The notes below the pieces were generated by a model. It was not told the origin of the DNA and did no database searches. It saw only the letters and a program-made list of their open reading frames with translations. Of a stretch of DNA of 64,000 nt, positions 52,507 to 60,146 are shown in pieces. A program made the position numbers and the translations under genes. The DNA is from Pseudomonas putida NBRC 14164 (GTDB taxonomy: Bacteria > Pseudomonadota > Gammaproteobacteria > Pseudomonadales > Pseudomonadaceae), in NCBI RefSeq assembly GCF_000412675.1, contig NC_021505.1, positions 372,001-436,000 of the forward strand. The letters run 5' to 3'. Every line of letters begins with the position of its first letter. Within the stretch, counting starts at the first letter, position 1.

Positions 52507-53835
52507 ATGACCAAGACCCTCGGTTACAAACTCGGCATGATCGCCGTGCTCATATTGCTGCTGCTCATCCCGCTGCTGCTGATCAACGGCCTGATCGATG
52601 AGCGCCAGGCCCTGCGCGACAATGTGCTGCGCGACATCGCCCAAAGTGCCAGCTTCGACCAACAGCTCAGCGGCCCGCTGCTGGTGGTGCCGTACCGCAA
52701 ATACCAGCGCCGCTGGATCGAAAAGGACGGCGAGCGCACCCAGGAAACCAGCACCATTGCCGGCCACTTGTACTTCCTGCCGGACACCTTCGCCGCCGAC
52801 CTGGGCGTGGACACCGAACTGCGTGCCCGCGGCATCTATCAGGCCCGGCTGTTCCACGCCAAGGGACGTATCAGCGGCCGCTTCAAGCTCCCGGAGCGTT
52901 GGGGTATCGACAAGGACTTCGACGACTACCGCTTCGACAAACCCTTCCTGGTGGTGGGCATCAGCGATATCCGCGGCATCGAGAATGGCCTGGAACTGAG
53001 CATGGACGAACAGAAGGTGCCGTTCGAGGCCGGCACCCAGCTCGACTGGATGCGCGGTGGCGTGCATGCCAGCCTGCCGGGTTTGGACGGTATGCAGGCA
53101 CGGAAATTCAGCTACGGCTTTGACCTTGCTTTGCAAGGCACCGGCCAGTTGCACATCGTGCCGGTGGGCCGCACCAGCAGCGTTGACATGCGTGCCAACT
53201 GGCCGCATCCGAGCTTTGTCGGCAGCTATCTGCCCAACCGCCGAGACATCGATGCGCAAGGCTTCAGCGCCCACTGGCAGACGTCGTTCTTCGCCACCAA
53301 CCTTGAAGATGCCCTGCGCCAATGCGCCACTGCCGGCCAGTGCGAAGACATCAGCGAGCGCAGCTTCGGCGTGAGCTTTGTCGACCCGGTGGACCAGTAC
53401 CTGAAGAGTGAGCGGGCGATCAAATACGCGTTGCTGTTCATCGCGCTGACCTTTGCAGGCTTCTTCCTGTTCGAAGTGTTGAAAAACCTGAGTGTGCACC
53501 CGGTGCAGTACATCCTGGTGGGTGTGGCGCTGGCGTTCTTCTACCTGCTGCTGTTGTCATTGTCCGAGCACATAGGCTTTGGCCTGGCGTACGGGCTGTC
53601 GGCTTCGGCGTGTGTGCTGCTGATCGGCTTCTACCTCAGCCATGTGTTGCGCAGCCTGGCACGAGGGGTGGGGTTTGCGGCGGGGTTGGCGGCGCTGTAT
53701 GCGCTGCTGTATGGGCTGCTGAGTGCCGAGGACTATGCGCTGCTGATGGGCTCGCTGCTGTGCTTTGGCTTGCTGGGGGTGTTCATGGTGCTGACCCGAC
53801 GGCTGGACTGGGCGCGGGTGGGGAGGTCGGCATGA
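52507..53835 (+). CDS. creD: Inner membrane protein CreD
   Basis: 442 residues from MTKTLGYKLGMIAVLILLLLIPLLLINGLIDER, preceded by an AGGAGG six bases upstream. One N-terminal membrane helix, a large periplasmic domain (about 35-305), and about five C-terminal membrane helices. VSFVDPVDQYLKSERAIKYALLFIALTF is the usual CreD junction. Function is poorly known; it is strongly induced by CreBC. Separated from creC by a REP cluster, it may have its own CreB-dependent promoter, though I did not find a clear CreB box. Confidence 0.9.
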   Translation: MTKTLGYKLGMIAVLILLLLIPLLLINGLIDERQALRDNVLRDIAQSASFDQQLSGPLLVVPYRKYQRRWIEKDGERTQETSTIAGHLYFLPDTFAADLGVDTELRARGIYQARLFHAKGRISGRFKLPERWGIDKDFDDYRFDKPFLVVGISDIRGIENGLELSMDEQKVPFEAGTQLDWMRGGVHASLPGLDGMQARKFSYGFDLALQGTGQLHIVPVGRTSSVDMRANWPHPSFVGSYLPNRRDIDAQGFSAHWQTSFFATNLEDALRQCATAGQCEDISERSFGVSFVDPVDQYLKSERAIKYALLFIALTFAGFFLFEVLKNLSVHPVQYILVGVALAFFYLLLLSLSEHIGFGLAYGLSASACVLLIGFYLSHVLRSLARGVGFAAGLAALYALLYGLLSAEDYALLMGSLLCFGLLGVFMVLTRRLDWARVGRSA

Positions 53836-53909
53836 GGGAGGACAAAGAAATCGGGCGGTGGTTGGCCTACAGGATTGGGCTGTTGTTTCCTGTGGCAGCC
53901 AAGTGAGGA

Positions 53910-53976
53910 ATTCGCAGCACAAGGCTGCTCCTACAGGCGGTGGCATCCCCTGTAGGAGCAGCCTGGGCTGCGAATG
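53910..53976. repeat. REP pair between creD and a GST gene
   Basis: ATTCGCAGCACAAGGCTGCTCCTACAGG and its facing partner CCTGTAGGAGCAGCCTGGGCTGCGAAT, at convergent gene ends. Confidence 0.82.
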
Positions 53977-53982
53977 TCCCTG

Positions 53983-54606
53983 TCAGGCTGTCGGTGCTGT
54001 GGCGACCATCGACGGCCGCTTGGCCACCTCTGCATACCACGCCGCCAACCCAGGCTGGCGCTCACGCCAGCCAAACTCCGGCTGACGCAGATCCAGGTAT
54101 CCCAGCGCACAGGCCACGCCAATCGCCGCCAGGTCGAACCCGGACACCAGCTCGGGCAGGTGCTCCTGCTCCAGGTTGGCCAGGCTACGGCGGATCTTGT
54201 CGCCTTGCGCCTGCAGCCAGCCGTCCCAGCGTTTGTCTTCTGGGCGCAGGAAGCTTTCATAGCGCGACGATACTGCTGCATCCATGATCGCATCGGCCTG
54301 CGACACCAGTGTCAGGCGCCGCCAGCGCGCCGAGCCTTCGCGGGGCAGCAGTGGCAGGCCGACATGTTGCAGGTCGAGGTATTCGCAGATCACCCGGCTG
54401 TCATGCAGCACGGTGCCGTCGTCCAGGCGCAGGGCCGGGATCTTGCCGATCGGGTTGTCGTGGTTGAGCTGCGGGTCGCCGCTGACCGGGCTGATGTTGA
54501 CCGGTTGCAGCGTCACGCGCTCAAGCTGGGCGGTCTCGTGCAGCACCACCATGACCTTGCGCACGAAAGGCGACAATGGCGAGTGGAACAGGGTCATCGT
54601 GGCCAT
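53983..54606 (-). CDS. Glutathione S-transferase family protein
   Basis: 207 residues. Thioredoxin-like N-terminal domain ([21 protein letters not shown]; Ser-Pro-Phe at the glutathione-activating position) with [23 protein letters not shown] (cis-Pro, then Asp-Ser contact for the gamma-glutamyl group), and a C-terminal helical domain from about residue 90. Soluble enzyme; substrate unknown. Two codons separate its start from the end of msrA on the same strand, so they may be cotranscribed, fitting an oxidative-stress role. Confidence 0.85.
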   Translation of the reverse strand: MATMTLFHSPLSPFVRKVMVVLHETAQLERVTLQPVNISPVSGDPQLNHDNPIGKIPALRLDDGTVLHDSRVICEYLDLQHVGLPLLPREGSARWRRLTLVSQADAIMDAAVSSRYESFLRPEDKRWDGWLQAQGDKIRRSLANLEQEHLPELVSGFDLAAIGVACALGYLDLRQPEFGWRERQPGLAAWYAEVAKRPSMVATAPTA

Positions 54607-54609
54607 GGT

Positions 54610-55278
54610 TCAGTTGCCCTGCAGGCTGGGTGGCAGGCATACACCGGTGCCGCCGATGCCGCAGTAGCCTTGCGGGTTCTTGGCCAGGTACTGCTGGTGG
54701 TAGGCCTCGGCGAAGTACACGGTCGGTGCCTGGTCGATTTCGGTGGTGATTTCACCGAAGCCGGCCTTGTTCAGCTCCGCCTGGAAGGCGTCGCGGCTGG
54801 CCTTGGCCTGTTCCAGCTGTTCAGGGCTGGTGCAGTAGATGGCCGAGCGGTACTGAGTGCCGACATCGTTGCCCTGGCGCATGCCCTGGGTCGGGTTGTG
54901 CAGTTCCCAGAACATCGCCAGCAGCTCGCGGTAGCTGACCTTGTCCTTGTCGAACACCACCAGCACCACTTCGGTGTGGCCGGTCAGGCCCGAGCAGACT
55001 TCTTCATAGGTAGGGTGAGGGGTGAAGCCGCCGGCGTAGCCGACCACGGTGCTGACCACACCTTCACGCTGCCAGAAGCGCCGCTCCGCGCCCCAGAAGC
55101 AACCCAGGCCGAAGATGGCGAAGTCGATGGCGCCTTCGAAGAAGGGGCCGAGCAGCGGGGTGCCTTCGAACACGTAGTGGAACTCGGGCAGGCTCATTGG
55201 CGTTTCGCGGCCAGGCAGGGCCTGTTCCGCAGTTGGCAGGACGTTTTTGTTCACCAGGATTTCCGAACGCAGGACCAT
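54610..55278 (-). CDS. msrA: Peptide methionine sulfoxide reductase MsrA
   Basis: 222 residues from the ATG at 55278 (AGAGGAA upstream); the open frame extends further into a REP. Active-site motif [13 protein letters not shown] at about 57-69 with catalytic Cys60, then [25 protein letters not shown] (about 78-102), and a C-terminal resolving cysteine region ([13 protein letters not shown]). It reduces the S-epimer of methionine sulfoxide with thioredoxin. Start and length match proteobacterial MsrA. Followed by the GST gene. Confidence 0.93.
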   Translation of the reverse strand: MVLRSEILVNKNVLPTAEQALPGRETPMSLPEFHYVFEGTPLLGPFFEGAIDFAIFGLGCFWGAERRFWQREGVVSTVVGYAGGFTPHPTYEEVCSGLTGHTEVVLVVFDKDKVSYRELLAMFWELHNPTQGMRQGNDVGTQYRSAIYCTSPEQLEQAKASRDAFQAELNKAGFGEITTEIDQAPTVYFAEAYHQQYLAKNPQGYCGIGGTGVCLPPSLQGN

Positions 55279-55317
55279 GGCCGTTCCTCTGTGTTTATTC
55301 AGTGGGATAGGTGTTGG

Positions 55318-55409
55318 GGCCATCGCCGGCAAGCCAGCTCCCACAGGCATATCACAGGTCTGGAAATCTGTGCGGTCCCTGTGGGAGCTGGCTTGCCGGC
55401 GATAGGGCC
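55318..55409. repeat. REP pair between dipA and msrA
   Basis: Facing GCCGGCAAGCCAGCTCCCACAGG units just upstream of the msrA start. Confidence 0.88.
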
Positions 55410-55446
55410 CGAATAGGTTCTATAGTGCCCGAGGATTACGCCGCTG

Positions 55447-58134
55447 TCAGGCCACTGGTCCGCGCGGATAACGCTTCAGCCGCTCGGCCAGCTCGCGCCC
55501 CGGAATCGGCCGGTCGAACAGGTAGCCCTGGCCCACGTCGCAGCGGTGCCGGCGCAGGAACGCCAACTGCTCCGGCGTCTCGATACCTTCGGCCACCACC
55601 TTCAGCTTGAGGTTATGGGCCATGGCCACCACGGCCGAGGTGATTTCCATGTCGTCCTGGTTATCCGGGATTTCGTTGATGAAGCTGCGGTCGATCTTGA
55701 GGATGTCGATCGGAAACTTCTTCAGGTAGCTCAGCGACGAATAGCCGGTGCCGAAGTCGTCCATGGCCAGGGTCAGGCCCAGGGCCTTCAGTTCGTCCAG
55801 CTGGCGGTGGGTGTCTTCGCTGGCTTCCAGCAGCAGGCCTTCGGTCAGCTCCAGCTCAAGCAAGTGCGGGGGCAGGGCTTCTTCGTTGAGGATGGTGCTG
55901 ATGGACGCCACCAGGTCCGGGTCGGAGAACTGCTTGGGCGACAGGTTGATGGCCACGTGCAGGTTGCCCAGCCCGGCCTCGCGCAGTTGCTTGCTCATGC
56001 GGCACGACTGGCGTACTACCCACTTGCCGATGGGGATGATCAGGCCGGTTTCTTCTGCCACGCTGATGAACTGGTCCGGGCGGATCATGCCGCGCTCGGG
56101 GTGGTTCCAGCGCAGCAATGCCTCCAGCCCCAGCAGGCGGCCGCTGCGCAGGCAGATCTTGGGCTGGTAGAACACCTCCAGCTCGTTCTGGGTCAGGGCG
56201 CGGCGCAGGTTGTTCTCGACGAACAGCTTGTAGCTGGCCTCGGCGTTCAGCACCTCGGTAAACACCTGTACCTGATGCTTGCCGTTGGCCTTGGCCTTGT
56301 GCAGGGCAAGGCCGGCATTTTTCATCAGGCTGGCGGGGTCGACGCCGTGCAGCGGTGCACAAGCCAGGCCTACCGAGGCGGTGACGTTGATCAGCTGGTT
56401 GTCGACGAACATCGGCTTGTCGAGTGTGCTCAGCAACTGCAGCGCAACGCCCTGGCCATCTTCCAGGCTGGTGTCATCGAGCAGCACGGCGAACTCGTTA
56501 CTGGCAAAGCGCGCCAGGATGCCACCGCTGTGCAGGCTGTTGCGCAGGCGCCGGGCCAGGCTGATCAGCAGCTTGTCGCCGGTCTGGTGGCCGAGGCTGT
56601 CGTTGATGCGCTTGAAGTTGTCGATGTCTACCAGCAGCAGGCACATCGCGCTTTCGCCATCGCGGACGAAGCGCTCGTCCAGGCTGCGGATGAACGCCGG
56701 GCGGTTGCCCAGGTTGGTCAGGTTGTCGGTGTAGGCCAGGCGCTCGATGCGCTGCTGGGCCAGCTTGGTCTGGGTGACGTCTTCGTAGATGCCGATGTAA
56801 TGGGTCAGCTCACGGTTGTCGCCGTACACCTTGGAAATCGACAACTGGCCCCAGTAGGGCTCCAGGTTTTTACGCCGGCTCTTGAATTCGCCCTGCCAGC
56901 TATTGCCCATGGCCAGGCTGGAGGGCGAGTCGAACAGCAGTTCGCTCAGGTTTTCCAGTGCAGGCAGCTCGCCCAGCTGGCGGCCTTGCACTTCGTCGGT
57001 GCTGTACTGGGTGATGGCGGTGAAGCTTGGGTTGACGTATTCCACCCGGCCATCGCGGTTGACCAGCAGGAAGGCGCTGGCGCTTTGCTCCACCGCACGC
57101 TGGAACAGGTGCAGTGCGCTGGCCGCCGCGCGCCGGTTGTGGTTGGTGATGACCTGGGCGAACTGGTCGGCCAGCTCGCCGGCAAAGGCGATCTCGTCCG
57201 ATTGCCAGGCCCGTGGCTGGCCGCTCTGCTCCAGGCACAACACGCCGACCACCTGGCCATCGACGCGGATACTGGCATCGAGCATGGCCTTGTTTTCGGG
57301 GCGCAGGCTTTGCGTCAGGGCGCGGGTGCGCGGGTCGTGGCCGGCGTTGTGGGCGTCGATGGCGCGGCTGGCGTGTAGTGCTTCAAGGTAGTCGGGGAAG
57401 CGGCTGGCATCGATGGCTTCGGGCTGGCGATGCTCCTGCGCGTCGCGGTACCAGGCGGTGATCGGTTCCAGTCGCTGGTCGTCCAGGTGCCAGATGCTGG
57501 CGCTGTCGACCTTGTAAATTTCGCAGGCGCTCTGGGTGATCAGCTGGGCGGCTTCCAGCAGGGAGTTCTCGGCGCTGTAGCGCTGGCGCGCCAGGCGCAG
57601 GATCAGGTCCTGCTGGCCGCGTACCCGCTCCAGGTGTTCCAGTTGTTCCTGCTGGGCACGCTGGTTCAGTTGCAGGGCCAGTTGCAGGCGGTTGTTGCGC
57701 GACTCCAGGTCGCTGGCGCTCTCGCCTGCGTCGTCGGGCTGGTCGTCGAGCACGCTCAGGTAACCGCGCAACAGCTGGCGGTTGTGCTGCTTGTAGGCTT
57801 CACCGGTTTCCAGCAGGCGCAGCGAGGTGGTTGGTGTGTGCAGGGAGTAGCGCACGCGGTAGTAGCCGCGCTGGGCCAGTTGCAGCTGGATCTCGTCGTG
57901 CAGCCGGTAGCGGGCCTCGGGCTCCATCAGGCTGGCGTAGGGCGCGTCCACCAGGGCACACAGGTCGGCGGCGTGCAGGCCAAACTGGCGCTCGCAGGCC
58001 GGGTCAAGGTAGAGCATGGACCAGGTGGCTTCGTTGAGCCTTTCGAAACGCAGCATACCGAGCCGCGAGGGCACGGGTAACGGCGTGACGACCTCGGCCG
58101 CCACACGGCTGGCGGCATCGGGTTGGCTTTTCAT
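55447..58134 (-). CDS. dipA: Cyclic di-GMP phosphodiesterase with degenerate GGDEF domain (DipA-like)
   Basis: 895 residues from MKSQPDAASRVAAEV; the ribosome site is weak. Order: PAS-like domain about 30-110, coiled coil about 140-180, GAF about 185-330, PAS about 350-460 (VEYVNPSFTAITQYSTDEVQG), GGDEF domain about 475-635, EAL domain about 645-890 with LEALLRWNHPERG, LELTEG and MDDFGTGYSSLSYL. The GGDEF signature is replaced by ASNEF, so diguanylate cyclase activity should be lost, while the EAL residues are intact. The gene lies downstream of aceF, as dipA does in P. aeruginosa, where it drives biofilm dispersal by degrading c-di-GMP. Confidence 0.88.
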   Translation of the reverse strand: MKSQPDAASRVAAEVVTPLPVPSRLGMLRFERLNEATWSMLYLDPACERQFGLHAADLCALVDAPYASLMEPEARYRLHDEIQLQLAQRGYYRVRYSLHTPTTSLRLLETGEAYKQHNRQLLRGYLSVLDDQPDDAGESASDLESRNNRLQLALQLNQRAQQEQLEHLERVRGQQDLILRLARQRYSAENSLLEAAQLITQSACEIYKVDSASIWHLDDQRLEPITAWYRDAQEHRQPEAIDASRFPDYLEALHASRAIDAHNAGHDPRTRALTQSLRPENKAMLDASIRVDGQVVGVLCLEQSGQPRAWQSDEIAFAGELADQFAQVITNHNRRAAASALHLFQRAVEQSASAFLLVNRDGRVEYVNPSFTAITQYSTDEVQGRQLGELPALENLSELLFDSPSSLAMGNSWQGEFKSRRKNLEPYWGQLSISKVYGDNRELTHYIGIYEDVTQTKLAQQRIERLAYTDNLTNLGNRPAFIRSLDERFVRDGESAMCLLLVDIDNFKRINDSLGHQTGDKLLISLARRLRNSLHSGGILARFASNEFAVLLDDTSLEDGQGVALQLLSTLDKPMFVDNQLINVTASVGLACAPLHGVDPASLMKNAGLALHKAKANGKHQVQVFTEVLNAEASYKLFVENNLRRALTQNELEVFYQPKICLRSGRLLGLEALLRWNHPERGMIRPDQFISVAEETGLIIPIGKWVVRQSCRMSKQLREAGLGNLHVAINLSPKQFSDPDLVASISTILNEEALPPHLLELELTEGLLLEASEDTHRQLDELKALGLTLAMDDFGTGYSSLSYLKKFPIDILKIDRSFINEIPDNQDDMEITSAVVAMAHNLKLKVVAEGIETPEQLAFLRRHRCDVGQGYLFDRPIPGRELAERLKRYPRGPVA

Positions 58135-58287
58135 CGAAGACTCGCTTGAACAGGGAGCGCGGCCTTGGAGCGGCGGCGGATTCGGCAAGGTTGCATCATG
58201 TCCCGAGGGCTGGCAAGCGGCCATGCTTGATGCTGTGGACAGGTTATCGGCTGACGTGGCCGATTCTGTAGTTTGGCTGGAGATTTT

Positions 58288-58390
58288 GGGGCCGCTTTGC
58301 GGCCCATCGCGACACAAGGCCGCTCCCACAGGGAACCGCGATCGCCTTGTAGGAGCGGCCTTGTGTCGCGATGGAGGGCGAAGCCCTCCC
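58288..58390. repeat. REP cluster between dipA and aceF
   Basis: GGGGCCGCTTTGCGGCCCATCGCGACACAAGGCCGCTCCCACAGGG faces CCTTGTAGGAGCGGCCTTGTGTCGCGATGG, followed by a GAGGGCGAAGCCCTCCC hairpin. Confidence 0.85.
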
Positions 58391-58404
58391 GGCTTTCTCC
58401 AGGC

Positions 58405-58431
58405 AAAAAAAGCCCCGCCAATTGGCGGGGT
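58405..58431 (-). terminator. Rho-independent terminator of aceE-aceF
   Basis: On the minus strand CCCCGCCAATTGGCGGGG (58413-58430) is followed by a T run. A second hairpin, CTGCCCCTC-GCAAG-GAGGGGCAG (58464-58486), lies between the aceF stop codon and this terminator. Confidence 0.92.
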
Positions 58432-58495
58432 TGAGGTACGAGCGTGGCAGCTCGAAAAGGGTACTGCCCCTCGCAAGGAGGGGCAGCGGGCTGCC

Positions 58496-60133
58496 TTACA
58501 GCAGCATGGTGCGGATATCGCCCAGCACGTCGCCCAGGCGCTTGGTGAAGCGCGCGGCGGCAGCGCCGTTGATCACACGGTGATCGTAGGACAGCGACAG
58601 CGGCAGCATCAGCTTCGGCTGGAAGGCCTTGCCATCCCACACTGGCTGCATGGTCGCCTTCGAGACGCCCAGGATAGCCACTTCCGGCGCGTTGACGATC
58701 GGCGTGAAGCCGGTGCCGCCAATGTGACCGAGGCTGGAGATGGTGAAGCAGGCACCTTGCATGTCGTCGGCCGACAGCTTTTTGGTACGCGCCTTCTCGG
58801 CCAGTGCAGCGGCTTCGGCAGCCAGTTGCAGCAGGCTCTTCTGGTCGACGTTCTTGATCACAGGGACCAGCAGGCCGTCCGGGGTGTCCACAGCGAAGCC
58901 GATGTGCACGTACTTCTTGCGGATGATGGCCTTGCCGCTTGGCGCCAGCGAGCTGTTGAAGTCCGGCAGTTCCTTGAGCAGGAAGGCGCAGGCCTTGAGC
59001 AGCAGTGGCAGCACGGTCAGCTTCACGCCAGCTTTTTCGGCCACGGCCTTCTGCGCAACGCGGAAGGCTTCCAGCTCGGTGATGTCGGCGGAGTCGAACT
59101 GGGTCACGTGCGGCACGTTCAGCCAGCTGCGGTGCAGGTTGGCGGCACCGACCTGCATCAGGCGGGTCAGGGCCACTTCTTCCACTTCACCGAACTTGCT
59201 GAAGTCCACCACCGGGATCGGCGGGATGCCAGCGCCACCGGTTGCACCGGCGGCTGCCGGGGCTTCCTTGGCCTTTTGCATCATCGCCTTGACGTAAACC
59301 TGCACGTCTTCCTTCAGGATACGGCCGTGCGGGCCGGTGGCAGCCACTGCGCCCAGCTCGACACCGAATTCACGGGCCAGCTGACGAACAGCCGGGCCTG
59401 CGTGAACCTTGGCATTGTTGCCAGCAGCCGGTGCGGTAGCCGCCGGTGCAGGGGCAGCAGCAGGGGCAGCAGCGGCAGGCGCGGCGGCCGGAGCAGCCTC
59501 AGCCTTGGCTGGCGCCGGTGCAGCAGCAGGTGCCGGTGCAGCAGCCGGTGCAGCGCCCGCGACTTTCAGCTTGAAGATCAGGTCGCCAGTGCCGACTTCG
59601 TCTTCCAGCTTGCACAGTACTTCTTCGACCACGCCGGCAGCCGGCGACGGGATTTCCATGGAGGCTTTGTCGGACTCCAGGGTAATCAGCGACTGGTCGG
59701 CTTCGACGGTGTCGCCGACCTTGACCAGCACTTCGATGATCTTGGCCTTGCCCGACGAGCCGATGTCCGGCACGTGGATGTCCTGCACGCTGGCAGCAGC
59801 CGGGGCTGCGGCAGGAGCAGGGGCGGCTTCGGCGGCAGGCGCTGGAGCAGCAGCCGGGGCAGCGGCCGCGGCCGGAGCCTCAGGCGCCGCAGCAGCGGCA
59901 CCTTCGACTTCCAGCACCAGCAGCTCGTCGCCTTCTTTCAGGCGGTCGCCCAGCTTGACCTTGAGTTCCTTGACGATACCGGCCTTGGGGGCCGGGATCT
60001 CCATGGAGGCCTTGTCGGACTCCAGGGTCAGCAGGCTCTGGTCAGCCTCGATACGGTCACCGACCTTGACGAACAGCTCGATGATTTCACCTTCACCGCT
60101 GCCGATGTCAGGTACGCGAATGAGTTCGCTCAC
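58496..60133 (-). CDS. aceF: Pyruvate dehydrogenase E2, dihydrolipoamide acetyltransferase
   Basis: 545 residues. Two lipoyl domains carry the lipoylated lysine in ESDKASME: Lys41 and Lys156. Ala/Pro linkers join them to the E1/E3-binding domain (about 243-280, VHAGPAVRQLAREFGVELGAV) and the catalytic domain (about 310-545) ending YDHRVINGAAAARF with the active-site His. It transfers acetyl groups to CoA. The two near-identical lipoyl segments give direct DNA repeats at about 59.65 and 60.01 kb. It lies 13 bases after aceE. Confidence 0.95.
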   Translation of the reverse strand: MSELIRVPDIGSGEGEIIELFVKVGDRIEADQSLLTLESDKASMEIPAPKAGIVKELKVKLGDRLKEGDELLVLEVEGAAAAAPEAPAAAAAPAAAPAPAAEAAPAPAAAPAAASVQDIHVPDIGSSGKAKIIEVLVKVGDTVEADQSLITLESDKASMEIPSPAAGVVEEVLCKLEDEVGTGDLIFKLKVAGAAPAAAPAPAAAPAPAKAEAAPAAAPAAAAPAAAPAPAATAPAAGNNAKVHAGPAVRQLAREFGVELGAVAATGPHGRILKEDVQVYVKAMMQKAKEAPAAAGATGGAGIPPIPVVDFSKFGEVEEVALTRLMQVGAANLHRSWLNVPHVTQFDSADITELEAFRVAQKAVAEKAGVKLTVLPLLLKACAFLLKELPDFNSSLAPSGKAIIRKKYVHIGFAVDTPDGLLVPVIKNVDQKSLLQLAAEAAALAEKARTKKLSADDMQGACFTISSLGHIGGTGFTPIVNAPEVAILGVSKATMQPVWDGKAFQPKLMLPLSLSYDHRVINGAAAARFTKRLGDVLGDIRTMLL

Positions 60134-60146
60134 TTAAAAATACTCC

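Noticed and set aside
53832..53906. 24-codon frame MREDKEIGRWLAYRIG overlapping the creD stop
   Set aside because: Too short, runs to a REP, and no recognised family; the overlap with the stop codon could be chance.
59400..59930. Repetitive Ala/Pro-coding DNA in aceF as a tandem repeat element
   Set aside because: It encodes the flexible linkers and duplicated lipoyl domains normal for this enzyme.
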